This document shows, piece by piece, positions 44,628 to 53,323 of a stretch of DNA of 64,000 bases (position 1 is the stretch's first letter; each line of letters opens with the position of its first letter). The notes beneath the pieces were generated by a model, which was given only the letters and a program-made list of their open reading frames with translations, did not search any database and was not told the DNA's origin. The stretch lies in contig NZ_JHQL01000003.1 in the NCBI RefSeq assembly GCF_000712975.1, positions 62,001 to 126,000 of the forward strand, in the 5' to 3' direction. This stretch comes from Vreelandella neptunia (GTDB lineage Bacteria; Pseudomonadota; Gammaproteobacteria; Pseudomonadales; Halomonadaceae). Position numbers and translations under genes: made by a program.

Positions 44628-45374
44628 ATGCGTAGTGTGGTCATGATTCCCGCCCGCTATGGCTCCAGCCGTTACCCGGGCAAGCCGCTGGTGCCCCTGC
44701 TGGGCAAGCCGATGATTCTGTGGGTCGCCGAGCTCTCGGCCCGTGCCGTCGGCGTCGAGAACGTTTATGTCGCTACCGACGACAGGCGCATTGCCGAGGT
44801 CGTCGAAGCCGCTGGCTTTCAGGCGGTGATGACTACCGACGATGCCCTGACCGGCACCGATCGTCTGGCCCAGGCCGCCGAGCAGGTCAAGGCCGATCTA
44901 TATATCAACGTCCAGGGCGATGAACCGCTAGCCGACCCGGCGGATATCCTTAAGGTGCGCGACGCCAAATTGGCCCACATGGATGCCATCATCAACGGCG
45001 TCAGCTGGGTGGGCGACAACGAAGACCCTCACAGCATCAACATCCCCAAGGTGATCACCAGCGAGCGCGACGAGCTGGTCTACATGTCGCGGGTAGCCCT
45101 GCCGGGCTTCAAGGACGCCAAGTGCGCCCCCAAGCGCTACAAAAAGCAGGTCTGTATCTACGCCTTCACCCGGGAGGAGCTGGCCGCCTTCTGTGGCTTT
45201 GGCCGCAAGAGCGAACTGGAGCACGCCGAGGATATTGAGATCCTGCGCTTTCTGGAGCTGGGCAAGACCATCCGCATGGTGGAAACCCAGCCCGGCAGCC
45301 TGGCGGTGGATGTGCCTGAGGATGTTGCCAAGGTTGAAGCCGCGCTGCGCCAAGCCGGTCAGGTGCCGACATGA
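44628..45374 (+). CDS. CMP-sugar-acid synthetase, KdsB-like, copy 1
   Basis: 248 residues of the 3-deoxy-manno-octulosonate cytidylyltransferase family: MIPARYGSSRYPGKPL (CTP-binding start), VYVATDDRRIAEVVEAAGF, TTDDALTGTDRLAQAA and INVQGDEPLADP. It should charge a 2-keto-3-deoxy sugar acid with CMP. I do not call it kdsB, because it sits between an unusual aldolase and a HAD phosphatase and is duplicated at 61055, so it probably has a dedicated substrate; real Kdo supply is normally encoded elsewhere. ATG 44628 has AAGAGG five bases upstream. Its last four bases overlap the phosphatase gene. Confidence 0.85.
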   Translation: MRSVVMIPARYGSSRYPGKPLVPLLGKPMILWVAELSARAVGVENVYVATDDRRIAEVVEAAGFQAVMTTDDALTGTDRLAQAAEQVKADLYINVQGDEPLADPADILKVRDAKLAHMDAIINGVSWVGDNEDPHSINIPKVITSERDELVYMSRVALPGFKDAKCAPKRYKKQVCIYAFTREELAAFCGFGRKSELEHAEDIEILRFLELGKTIRMVETQPGSLAVDVPEDVAKVEAALRQAGQVPT

Positions 45375-46063
45375 GGTATCCGGTCACCGACTACACCACC
45401 CTGGTCTTCGACTGCGATGGTGTTGTGCTCGACTCCAATACGGTCAAGACTGAGGCCTTCTACCAAGCTACCCTGCCCTACGGAGAAGACGCCGCCCGGG
45501 CTATGGTTTATTACCACGTCGCCAACGGTGGGGTATCGCGTTACAAGAAGTTTGCCTACTTCCTGGAGCAGATCTTACCGAACCATGCCGCGCAGCAGAA
45601 CTACACCGCGCAGTCCCTCGTTCTGGATGCGCTGCTGCAGGCTTATGCCGGCTGTGTGCGTGAAGGGCTCTTGAGCTGTGATATAGCTCCGGGGCTGGAG
45701 GCACTGCGACAGCAGACTCCTAACGCTCGCTGGTTGATCGTTTCCGGCGGTGACCAAGCCGAGCTACGCGATGTATTCGCAAAACGTGGCATTGCAGAGT
45801 GGTTCGACGCCGGTATATTCGGCAGTCCCGACACCAAGGGCGAGATACTGGTCCGTGAGATAGCTTCCGATAATATTCAAAACCCCGCCTTGTTTTTAGG
45901 CGATAGTAAATATGATTACCAAGCCGCAAATGCAGCTGGCCTTGATTTTGTGTTTCTGAGTGGCTGGAGCGAGGTAGCAGGCTGGGAGGATTGGATTCAA
46001 ATATCAAATATCGCTTCATTCAATTCAATTTTTAATATGTCGTTTCGGCTCTCAAATAAATAA
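45371..46063 (+). CDS. HAD-IA family phosphatase, copy 1
   Basis: 230 residues. FDCDGVVLDSNTVKTEAFYQ is motif I with its nucleophile aspartates, LIVSGGDQAELRDVF is motif II, and LGDSKYDYQAA is motif IV; a helical cap lies at about residues 20-95. It likely removes phosphate from the sugar acid before or after aldol condensation, as KdsC does for Kdo, although KdsC is an unrelated capless HAD type. It overlaps the KdsB-like gene (ATGA). Codon use changes from GC-rich to AT-rich near 45.83 kb, inside the gene. The last 25 residues also differ from copy 2, so a recombination joint lies here. Confidence 0.85.
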   Translation: MRYPVTDYTTLVFDCDGVVLDSNTVKTEAFYQATLPYGEDAARAMVYYHVANGGVSRYKKFAYFLEQILPNHAAQQNYTAQSLVLDALLQAYAGCVREGLLSCDIAPGLEALRQQTPNARWLIVSGGDQAELRDVFAKRGIAEWFDAGIFGSPDTKGEILVREIASDNIQNPALFLGDSKYDYQAANAAGLDFVFLSGWSEVAGWEDWIQISNIASFNSIFNMSFRLSNK

Positions 46064-46077
46064 TTGAATAGAGTGGT

Positions 46078-47370
46078 ATGGGTGTAAATATGAAAAAAAG
46101 TTATATTAATAAGGATTTCTCTAGGTTTTCGTACGTTGTAAAGAGCTGTTCGTTAGAAGAGTTTAAACGATTAGAGAAAATTAATGATGGTGTTTATTGT
46201 TTGCCTAGTGGGGAGACTACATTAGATATTTTGGTTGATGGTTTGCAAACAGAAAGCCACAACCATTGTTTGGTTTTTTTTTCTGGTGCCTTGGCAAGGC
46301 GAGATGATTCATATCCGCCGTATTTTTCTGGTATAAAAATCTCTAAAGAACTTGGGATGCCTTTTATATCTATTTCGGATCCAACAATTGATTTGGATGA
46401 AGAAATATTACTTGGGTGGTATGCTGGGAATTCCAATGACTCTATAATACAAGAAAAAGTGACCATGCTGCTTGAGCATGTGGCAATTACTAGCAACTTT
46501 AAATTTATCATAATGGGAGGGTCAGGTGGTGGCTTTGCTGCCTTGGATTTGTCGAGGCGCCTTGCAAGCAAATCAATCACCATTGTTTGGAACCCTCAGA
46601 TATCAATTGAAAACTATCTTCTTGATCATGTGATTAAATATCTAGAGGTCGCCTTTCCTGATACTTGGTTGGGTATTGACTCCAATATGAGTGGTGGTGA
46701 GGCTAAGGCTTACATAAAAAGTTTTTTTGAAGAGAGAGGGATTACAAACACTATTCTTGGAGCTAGTTTTTCAGCGGAAGTTGACGTTGTTTACCTTCAA
46801 AATAAATCTGATTGGCACATGAAGTCTCACCTACGACCTTTTTTTAATGAGCGCTCTTGGAGCAGGGTAGGTGTTTCATCATTCTTTAGTGAAGATGGTG
46901 TGGGTCTGTACATAGGGGACTGGGCAAAGGGACATGCTCCTCCTCCAAGAAATCTAGTAAAAGAAATAATAGGGCTTGTTGTTGATTTCGATATGTCAGC
47001 TAAAAATATAGCTGGTCACTTGTCTAATGTTTTTGATAAAAAGAAAACTTCTTTGCTGCCTGTTGATGTGATGAGTTTTTCACCTGAGGTCAGTATTTTT
47101 GACTATGAAGATTTTTGGAGAATTTCTGTAGACCTGTCATCTATATTGAAAGATTTAGATATGTGTGGACTAAACTATGAGGTTGCAGTTTATGCGTACA
47201 AGAGGGATAGGAAAGTAGGCGTTTTTTGGTATCAAAAAAAATCTTTTTTTGATATTCCAAAAAAAGAATCGGAGGAAAGTCTAGATGAAGTTGATGCAGT
47301 GAAGGTGTTTGTTAGAGATGTTATGGGGAATGGTGTTAATAAATTGGTTCCTGTTTATCGACATCCTTAG
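46078..47370 (+). CDS. Alpha/beta-hydrolase-like protein; homologue of the N-terminal part of the 826-residue fusion
   Basis: 430 residues. MGGSGGGFAALDLSRRL (serine nucleophile S149 in GxSGG) and LGWYAGNSND match SSGGGFAALRALLFF and LAWYAGDQYVD of the fusion at the same residue positions. The acid/base residues also line up: QNKSDWHMKSHLRPFF with its aspartate, and AKGHAPPPR with its histidine, against QNELDAFHVKYHEIPFF and GGHGKAETP. A Ser-Asp-His triad is therefore likely. Esterase or O-acyl-transferase action on the sugar acid would fit, but is inference. The DNA is AT-rich, unlike the three genes before it. ATG 46090 is an alternative start. A broken insertion sequence begins 17 bp after the stop. 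Confidence 0.7.
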   Translation: MGVNMKKSYINKDFSRFSYVVKSCSLEEFKRLEKINDGVYCLPSGETTLDILVDGLQTESHNHCLVFFSGALARRDDSYPPYFSGIKISKELGMPFISISDPTIDLDEEILLGWYAGNSNDSIIQEKVTMLLEHVAITSNFKFIIMGGSGGGFAALDLSRRLASKSITIVWNPQISIENYLLDHVIKYLEVAFPDTWLGIDSNMSGGEAKAYIKSFFEERGITNTILGASFSAEVDVVYLQNKSDWHMKSHLRPFFNERSWSRVGVSSFFSEDGVGLYIGDWAKGHAPPPRNLVKEIIGLVVDFDMSAKNIAGHLSNVFDKKKTSLLPVDVMSFSPEVSIFDYEDFWRISVDLSSILKDLDMCGLNYEVAVYAYKRDRKVGVFWYQKKSFFDIPKKESEESLDEVDAVKVFVRDVMGNGVNKLVPVYRHP

Positions 47371-47446
47371 GGGGAAGTATGCAGGTTGATCTTGCCCAGT
47401 AGCAGTGGACATCTCAAGTATGTAATACGCTACGATGAGGTGAACC

Positions 47447-47748
47447 ATGGCAAGATCGACGACATCAATGAAGAAAAAATCTTATCCCCGTTGCTCAGAT
47501 GCCTACCGTCAAGAAGCGTTAGCGCTGGCTGATCGCATTGGTGTGGCAGCAGGGCTCGTGAGTTGGGCATACATGCGAGCCAGCTTTATCAGTGGCGCTC
47601 TAAAGCGCAGCTTCAGCAAGACACCTCTGAACGAGAGCAGTCGTTGGCAGAAGAAAACGCCCGCTTGAAGCGCCAATTAGCCGAAGCAAATGAAGAGTTG
47701 GCCATCACAAAAAAGGCCGTGGTGTACTTTGCGAAGAGCCTGAAGTGA
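47447..47748 (+). pseudogene. IS3-type transposase orfA, frameshifted
   Basis: The helix-turn-helix start (MARSTTSMKKKSYPRCSDAYRQ in part) is in one frame and the rest (GIHASQLYQWRSKAQLQQDT, leucine zipper RLKRQLAEANEELAITKKAV) in another. The shift lies near 47.55 kb, where a base or two of an alanine-codon run has been lost. Confidence 0.85.
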
Positions 47749-48539
47749 AGTACGCCTTTATCCATCGTCATCGCCAGGCTTTCAGTGTTCAGCGCATGTG
47801 CCATGTTGTCGGAGTCGCTCGGAGTGGCTACTACGCTTGGCGACAGCGTGAACCCAAAACGCAGCAGCCATTATCGATCAGCGCGTGGCGAAGGCTTATC
47901 ACCAACGTAAGGGGCGCTCAGGTGCCTCGAGATTGGCACTAGACCTTCGAGATGATGGATTGCCGATCAACCGTAAGACGGTGGCTGCCAGCATGCAGCG
48001 TCAGGGCTTGCGCGCTAAAGCAGCCCGCAAGTTTAAGGCTACCACCAACTCTCGACATTCGCTGCCAGTAGCGCCGAATCTGCTAGCGCAAAACTTCACG
48101 GCCACAGCCCCTAATCAAAAGTGGGTGGGGTACATCACCTTGACCTGTATTCTCGTAAGGTGGTTGGTTGGGCGGTGAGTGAGCGTATGACGGCCGATCT
48201 TGTCTATGATGCGCTACAAATGGCGCTATGGAAACGCAAAATACCCTAGTCCATTCGGATAGGGGCAGTCAGTACTGTTCCGCGCTTTACCAATCGCTGC
48301 TTACCCGGCATGAGCTTAAATGCAGTATGAGCGCCAAAGGCAACTGCTATGATAATGCTTGTGAAAGCTTCTTCCACAGTCTCAAAGTTGAGGCGATCCA
48401 CGGAGAGCAATTTAAAACGCGGGATACGATGAGACGCCAGGTGTTTGAATACATCGAACTGGACTACAACAAGCAACGGCGGCACAGTGCCATAGGGATG
48501 ATCAGCCCAGAGGTCTTTGAAGCCCGAATGATTGCTTAA
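47745..48539 (+). pseudogene. IS3-type transposase orfB (rve/DDE), multiply disrupted
   Basis: The reading frame is broken near 47.87 kb, suffers a deletion near 48.14 kb that removes the first catalytic aspartate region (the conserved GDIT is now GYIT and joins directly to [13 protein letters not shown] sequence in another frame), and breaks again near 48.25 kb. The last part, with [18 protein letters not shown] and [16 protein letters not shown], keeps the second Asp and the Glu. The enzyme cannot be functional. Confidence 0.85.
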
Positions 48540-48569
48540 ACCAGTGTCCGCTCTTGCTAGGTAAGATCA

Positions 48570-49069
48570 TTCACTCTTTAAGAAATCATGTGCTTCATGT
48601 GCATGAGGTGCTGTCATGCTATGGCAGTAAATATAGGATTTCTTTCGTATAGTTACTTAGCTGAGCTTCAGCTATATCTGTAACTGACGCTTTATAGCCT
48701 TAAGGGATTGTGTCCAGACATCAAAGCAGCCTAAATTGCGTACCATGGGAGCTGCATTTTTCTTGAATCGGTTATATAGCCGCCAGCCTGTCAGCTAAAT
48801 GCGTTCAGTATTGGCAGCTCCTTAAGAGAAGACGAAACAATGACTTGAGAGCTAGTTGTCTGCAACATCCAGAAGACAACGTTGTTCTTGGTTGATAATA
48901 AGTATAATTGAACAGCTATCAGTATTGTCAGGTCGTGCTTTATTTTTCTTATGAGTTAAAGCGAGATGACTGATTGTATAAGCTGGTTAGCTATTAATCG
49001 CCGAAACTGCTAAGAAAAAATCTAATCACTATGGCTGTAAGCTGTATATAAAAGTAAAGGGGTAGGACC
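48570..49069. other. 500-bp gene-free AT-rich interval
   Basis: No ORF of convincing length or codon bias on either strand and no family A or B repeat. It follows the broken IS and precedes a gene with a GTG start, so it should contain that gene's promoter. TATATAAAA near 49.045 kb is AT-rich enough for a -10 region, but I cannot pair it with a -35. Confidence 0.45.
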
Positions 49070-51088
49070 GTGCATGTCGTAATACCAGTTTTTTTTAAAG
49101 CTTCACATGGAGGGTTGCACGAAAACGTTCTCGCAACTGCTCGCTTTTTGATTAATAACAGTCACAAGGCCACGATTGTTTGCCCCGCTGGTTCATTTGC
49201 TGACTCGCTGGCAGGTTATGGCGTTGGCGTTATTCGAACTGATTACACAGATATCGGTGCCGCAATTAATGAGGCTTTGAAGCTTAATGCTGATGCACCA
49301 GTTGATCTGGTGCACGCTCACCCCTTTGCTTCTCGCAAGTTTGGTCTAGTACTGGCGGAACAGCTGGACGTACCTCTAGTGCTGACATTTCATGGTAAAT
49401 ACACTGACGATCTCCCCCGCTATATTGGTAAAGTGTCGGCAGTGTTAACAGTGTCATCTGGCGTCCGAGATTATTTGCTGAGCGAGAAGGCCAAGAGCCC
49501 AGAAAAATTTCATGTAGTACCCAACGTCCCTGATACAGATTTTTTTCAACCGCTCCCAGAAAAGCCCCAGAGTAGCGAAGAAAAGCTGAAGGTTGCTTTG
49601 GTGTCGCGTCTCGATAAGGACAAAGAATTCATTTTGGATGTCTTTGCGGATGCTGTTGAGTATGCCACGAAAAATTATTCAGGAAAGTTAACCTGGGCTG
49701 TTGTGGGCGATGGTACACAAACAGAAGCGTTTCGATCCCGTCTAGAAGCGGTTCGTGGTGGTAATGCCATCGAATTTCGAGGGTGGCTCGAAGGAGAGGC
49801 GCTCCGTAGCGCATATCAATCGAGTGACTTTGTGTTTGCCCCTGGTCGTTGTGCCTTAGAGGCCATGAGTTGTGGTGTGCCGGCCATTGCGGTGGGTAGC
49901 AAAAGCTACTGTGGTTTGGTGAACACTAATACTTGGCAGCAAGGTGTGTGTTCAAATTTTGGTGGTGTAGGGAATCAGCATAAGGATTATAAGCCTGAAA
50001 TGGTGCATCGAGACATAGAGAGCCTCCTTGCCTCGAAAAGCTATCGTGCGGGTCTCGGTGCCTTTGGCATCAAGATAATCCAGCAGTTTTTCGATTCCCA
50101 AAAAGTACATGAGCAATTGCTGGGTATTTATCGCCTCGCCATCTTTTCTCATTCGCTGGATAAGGGAGGAAGCGTTTCTGAGACCTCTGATGTAGAAAGC
50201 AGCTTAGTAAAATTAAACAATAAGAACACTGATATGAAACCAGAAAACAATATGGAACAGCTTGAAAAAAAGCTGCTGGAAGCGGGCAAAGACAACGCAG
50301 GCAAGTTCACTCGCGATTTGCTCATTGTTCAGAACCGCCTCTACGCTCAGCTGGAAAGCCTCTCATGGTTGCAACGGCGCTTGAAGATCAAGGGGCAGCT
50401 TCCTCCGCTTCGGGGCTGGGCAACCTCCCCCGACGTGCTTCTTCGTCTGCATGCGCACATTATGGCGACTCGCCCTCGGGTCATTGTCGAATTTGGCAGC
50501 GGTGCCTCTACCTTGGTAATTGCCGATGCCTTGCGCCAGAACGGCGTTGGCAAGCTCGTCTCCATTGAGCATAGCGACCACTATGGGGCGCAGACCCTTG
50601 GTACTCTTCATGCGGAATCTCTGGAAGGTTGGGTTGATCTGCGAATTGGGGATTTGGAAGCCTGGGAAGGCGAGCACCTGAACCCCGAAGATGCAGAGAA
50701 GCCTTCGCGCTGGTACCCGGTGTCGCTGCTGGAAGGCGTTGGGAGCGTTGATCTTCTGTGGGTGGATGGCCCGCCCGGGGCGACGTGCTTATTCAGTCGC
50801 TATCCTGCATTGCCAGCCTTGGCCGACAAACTCTCACCCAATGCGGAGGTGTGGATGGATGACACCATCCGACAGGAAGAGAAGGATATATGCGAGCACT
50901 GGGCTAAAGGCCATGGTTTCGAGCTTGAGTACTTCCCGCTAGAAAAAGGCTTAGGTCGTTTAACACGACCAGGGGCACAGCCCGTGCGTCGTGAGCAGTA
51001 CTTAGATACAACGTCTCAAACCGACCACCATCCTGAACGCGCCATTGGCCTTGATTTCTCTTTGCCTGAAAACTGCAATAAAGAATGA
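49070..51088 (+). CDS. GT4 glycosyltransferase fused to a class I methyltransferase-like domain
   Basis: 672 residues. GT4 part, about 1-370: MHVVIPVFFKASHGGLHENV, LVLTFHGKYTDDLPRYIG, VALVSRLDKDKEFILDVFAD and PGRCALEAMSCGVPAIAVG. After a short charged linker, a Rossmann domain (about 400-645) begins RVIVEFGSGASTLVIADAL (SAM-site-like glycine loop), continues VSIEHSDHYGAQTL, and has LLWVDGPPGATCLFSRYPAL. It may methylate the sugar just added or a chain terminus, which in ABC-exported glycans can stop growth; that is inference. GTG start with AAGGGG and AGGA upstream. DNA composition steps up in GC at about 50.3 kb, at the junction of the two domains. Confidence 0.8.
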   Translation: MHVVIPVFFKASHGGLHENVLATARFLINNSHKATIVCPAGSFADSLAGYGVGVIRTDYTDIGAAINEALKLNADAPVDLVHAHPFASRKFGLVLAEQLDVPLVLTFHGKYTDDLPRYIGKVSAVLTVSSGVRDYLLSEKAKSPEKFHVVPNVPDTDFFQPLPEKPQSSEEKLKVALVSRLDKDKEFILDVFADAVEYATKNYSGKLTWAVVGDGTQTEAFRSRLEAVRGGNAIEFRGWLEGEALRSAYQSSDFVFAPGRCALEAMSCGVPAIAVGSKSYCGLVNTNTWQQGVCSNFGGVGNQHKDYKPEMVHRDIESLLASKSYRAGLGAFGIKIIQQFFDSQKVHEQLLGIYRLAIFSHSLDKGGSVSETSDVESSLVKLNNKNTDMKPENNMEQLEKKLLEAGKDNAGKFTRDLLIVQNRLYAQLESLSWLQRRLKIKGQLPPLRGWATSPDVLLRLHAHIMATRPRVIVEFGSGASTLVIADALRQNGVGKLVSIEHSDHYGAQTLGTLHAESLEGWVDLRIGDLEAWEGEHLNPEDAEKPSRWYPVSLLEGVGSVDLLWVDGPPGATCLFSRYPALPALADKLSPNAEVWMDDTIRQEEKDICEHWAKGHGFELEYFPLEKGLGRLTRPGAQPVRREQYLDTTSQTDHHPERAIGLDFSLPENCNKE

Positions 51089-51125
51089 CTTAATCAAGCT
51101 TAGTATTTTACGATAGTTTTAGGTG

Positions 51126-51154
51126 ATGGCCCTGCTTGTAACCGCATGGGCCAT
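51126..51154 (+). terminator. Hairpin in the glmS leader, possible terminator/attenuator
   Basis: ATGGCCCTGC pairs with GCATGGGCCAT (one bulged T) around an eight-base loop, followed by TGTCGTTTTA. It lies 38 bp upstream of the glmS ATG. It could end the glycosyltransferase transcript or attenuate glmS. I see no glmS ribozyme. Confidence 0.45.
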
Positions 51155-51192
51155 TGTCGTTTTATGCTGTTTTTATGTGGGGAATAGTAAGT

Positions 51193-53040
51193 ATGTGTGG
51201 AATCGTTGGCGCCGTGGGCGCAATAGAATGTACGTCCTTTTTGCTTTCGGGCTTAAAGGTACTTGAATACCGCGGTTATGACTCTGCCGGTTTAGCGGTG
51301 TTAGATGCTTCTGGTGCGCTAGTGCGCGCCCGTGCCAAGGGGCGTGTTGCTGAATTAGAAGCACGCGTTGCAGAGCAGGGTGTTGTGGGTAATGTAGGTA
51401 TTGCGCATACCCGTTGGGCGACCCATGGCGTGCCTGCGGAGCGTAATGCTCATCCGCATATTTCCAGTGGCTTGGCGGTAGTGCATAACGGCATCATCGA
51501 AAACTACGAAACCCTGCGTGAACAGCTTCAGGGCTTGGGGTACGTGTTCACCTCAGACACCGACACCGAAACCATCGCCCACCTTATTCAAGCCTGCTTT
51601 AAGGGCCAGATTGGTGAGCCAGCGGAAAATTTATTCTCTGCCGTGCAGTGCGCCGTGGCGCATTTACAAGGTGCGTTCGCCTTGGCAGTGGTGAGTGAAG
51701 AAGAGCCGGATTGCTTGGTCGTGGCCCGTGAAGGCTCACCGTTAATGCTCGGCATTGCAGAAGACGGCCACTACGCCGCTTCTGATGCCTCAGCGCTGCT
51801 GTCCGTCACCCAGCAAATGATGTACCTGGAAAACGGCGATGTGGCGCGGTTAACCCGTGACTCGATCACCCTGGTAGATGCCCTGGGTCAGCCAGCCCAG
51901 CGGGAAGTGATGACCTCTAGCTTGTCTGCGAATGCGGTAGAGCTGGGTGAGTTTAATCACTACATGCAAAAAGAGATGTTCGAGCAGCCCCAGGCGTTGG
52001 GTAATACCCTAGAAATGCTCAGCGGTGCAGGTCAGCTGCAGCCAGGTATTTTTGGTGCTGAGGCGCACGCTGTTTTTGAGCAGGTGGATTCCGTGCTGAT
52101 CCTGGCGTGTGGTACGTCTAGCTATGCGGGCATGACGGCTAAGTACTGGATTGAGCAAGTCGCGGGCATACCGTGCAACGTGGAAATTGCCAGTGAATAC
52201 CGGTACCGCGTTAGCGTAGCGAACCCTAACCAGTTGGTGGTGGTGATTTCCCAGTCTGGTGAAACCGCGGATACGTTGGCTGCGTTGCAGCATGCGAAAT
52301 CTATGGGGCATGCCCATACGCTGGCAATTTGTAACGTGCCTGAATCTGCCATTGTGCGTGAAACCCTGCTGCGCTTTATTACCCGTGCTGGCCCGGAAAT
52401 CGGCGTGGCGTCTACCAAAGCGTTTACCACTCAGCTGAGTGCGCTATTTTTGTTGACGCTATTGTTAGCCAAAGCTAAACAGCGGTTAGCTGACACTGAT
52501 GAAAAAGCCTACTTAGATGAACTACGTCACTTGCCCATTGCGGTTGAGAAGGTGCTGGCGCTAGAGCCAAGCATTAAGGCGTGGGCGCAGCATTTTGCTA
52601 ATAAGCATCATGCGCTGTTCTTAGGCCGTGGCCGCCATTTCCCCATTGCGTTGGAAGGTGCGCTGAAGCTAAAAGAAATCTCCTATATTCATGCAGAAGC
52701 CTACCCCGCAGGTGAGCTAAAGCATGGGCCGTTAGCACTGGTGGATGCAGATATGCCGGTGGTAGTAGTGGCCCCTAATGATGAGCTGCTCGAAAAGCTC
52801 AAAGCCAATATGCAGGAAGTCAGCGCCCGTGGTGGCCAGCTGTATGTGTTTGCCGATGGTGACAGTGCCGTGAAACCGAGTGACGGTGTGAATGTGCTAG
52901 TGATGCCAGAGCACTATGGTTTGCTTTCGCCAGTATTACACGTGGTGGCGCTACAGTTGCTTTCTTACCACGTGGCGCTGGTAAAAGGCACCGATGTGGA
53001 TAAGCCGAGGAACCTGGCCAAGAGCGTGACAGTGGAGTGA
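51193..53040 (+). CDS. glmS: Glutamine-fructose-6-phosphate aminotransferase (isomerising)
   Basis: Makes glucosamine-6-phosphate, the entry to UDP-GlcNAc. The N-terminal cysteine nucleophile requires the start [10 protein letters not shown], so ATG 51193 (GGAA eight bases upstream) is correct and the in-frame ATG at 51154 is not. The glutaminase domain has [18 protein letters not shown]; two SIS domains follow with [31 protein letters not shown] and [20 protein letters not shown]. The 615-residue length is normal. Its place in a surface-polysaccharide cluster suggests a dedicated aminosugar supply, possibly a second copy in the genome. Confidence 0.96.
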   Translation: MCGIVGAVGAIECTSFLLSGLKVLEYRGYDSAGLAVLDASGALVRARAKGRVAELEARVAEQGVVGNVGIAHTRWATHGVPAERNAHPHISSGLAVVHNGIIENYETLREQLQGLGYVFTSDTDTETIAHLIQACFKGQIGEPAENLFSAVQCAVAHLQGAFALAVVSEEEPDCLVVAREGSPLMLGIAEDGHYAASDASALLSVTQQMMYLENGDVARLTRDSITLVDALGQPAQREVMTSSLSANAVELGEFNHYMQKEMFEQPQALGNTLEMLSGAGQLQPGIFGAEAHAVFEQVDSVLILACGTSSYAGMTAKYWIEQVAGIPCNVEIASEYRYRVSVANPNQLVVVISQSGETADTLAALQHAKSMGHAHTLAICNVPESAIVRETLLRFITRAGPEIGVASTKAFTTQLSALFLLTLLLAKAKQRLADTDEKAYLDELRHLPIAVEKVLALEPSIKAWAQHFANKHHALFLGRGRHFPIALEGALKLKEISYIHAEAYPAGELKHGPLALVDADMPVVVVAPNDELLEKLKANMQEVSARGGQLYVFADGDSAVKPSDGVNVLVMPEHYGLLSPVLHVVALQLLSYHVALVKGTDVDKPRNLAKSVTVE

Positions 53041-53081
53041 GGGGCTCTTGCTAACCTTGCTATGGATAAAACCTTTTTTAT

Positions 53082-53179
53082 GCCACGGACGACACGGACA
53101 AGAAAAATTCAAAAATAAAACCTTAAAAGATTTTTGAGGTTTTAGGTTTTCGTCCGTGTTTTCCGTGAGTGTCCGTGGC
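53082..53179. repeat. Long inverted intergenic repeat, family A, copy 7
   Basis: GCCACGGACGACACGGACAA at the left and TTTTCCGTGAGTGTCCGTGG at the right, with AT-rich inner arms (AAAACCTTAAAAG/TTTTTGAGGTTTTAGG). It lies between glmS and glmM. Confidence 0.9.
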
Positions 53180-53323
53180 TCTATAGACTTACTTGCATGT
53201 TCAAGCAAGTTGAGTACTAGGTGTATGCGCCCGCGACAACCCCACCCTCTCGGGATGGACGGTTTGGAAAACATCTCTAAACCTGTCTCGCATTTCACAA
53301 TATTTTTTTAATGGTTTGATTTT

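Larger units (their letters stand above)
47387..48569 (+). mobile_element. Degenerate IS3-family insertion sequence
   Basis: About 1.18 kb bounded by imperfect 25-bp inverted ends: TGATCTTGCCCAGTAGCAGT at the left against TGATCTTACCTAGCAAGAGC (reverse complement of the right end), 19 of 25 positions alike, with the 5'-TG...CA-3' tips of IS3 elements. It contains remnants of orfA and orfB. I see no target-site duplication, so the insertion is old or flanking DNA was rearranged. Confidence 0.85.

Noticed and set aside
44928..45353. Reverse-strand ORF of 141 residues opposite the KdsB-like gene copy 1
   Set aside because: Long only because of high GC; copy 2 has the matching region without a homologous ORF of equal length.
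44628..45374. Naming the KdsB-like genes kdsB
   Set aside because: Context (special aldolase, duplicate copies, no kdsA/kdsC/lpxK) argues for a different sugar acid, so only family-level naming is justified.
47371..47420. Target-site duplication of the IS
   Set aside because: Bases outside the two inverted ends (…GCAGGT and TTCACT…) do not match.
51089..51192. glmS ribozyme/riboswitch
   Set aside because: The leader is only about 100 bp with one simple hairpin; the ribozyme core is not recognisable and is typical of Gram-positive bacteria.
20907..53179. CRISPR or integron attC sites for family A repeats
   Set aside because: The elements are scattered singly between genes, lack spacers of fixed length, and no integrase gene is nearby; genes are not promoterless cassettes in an array.
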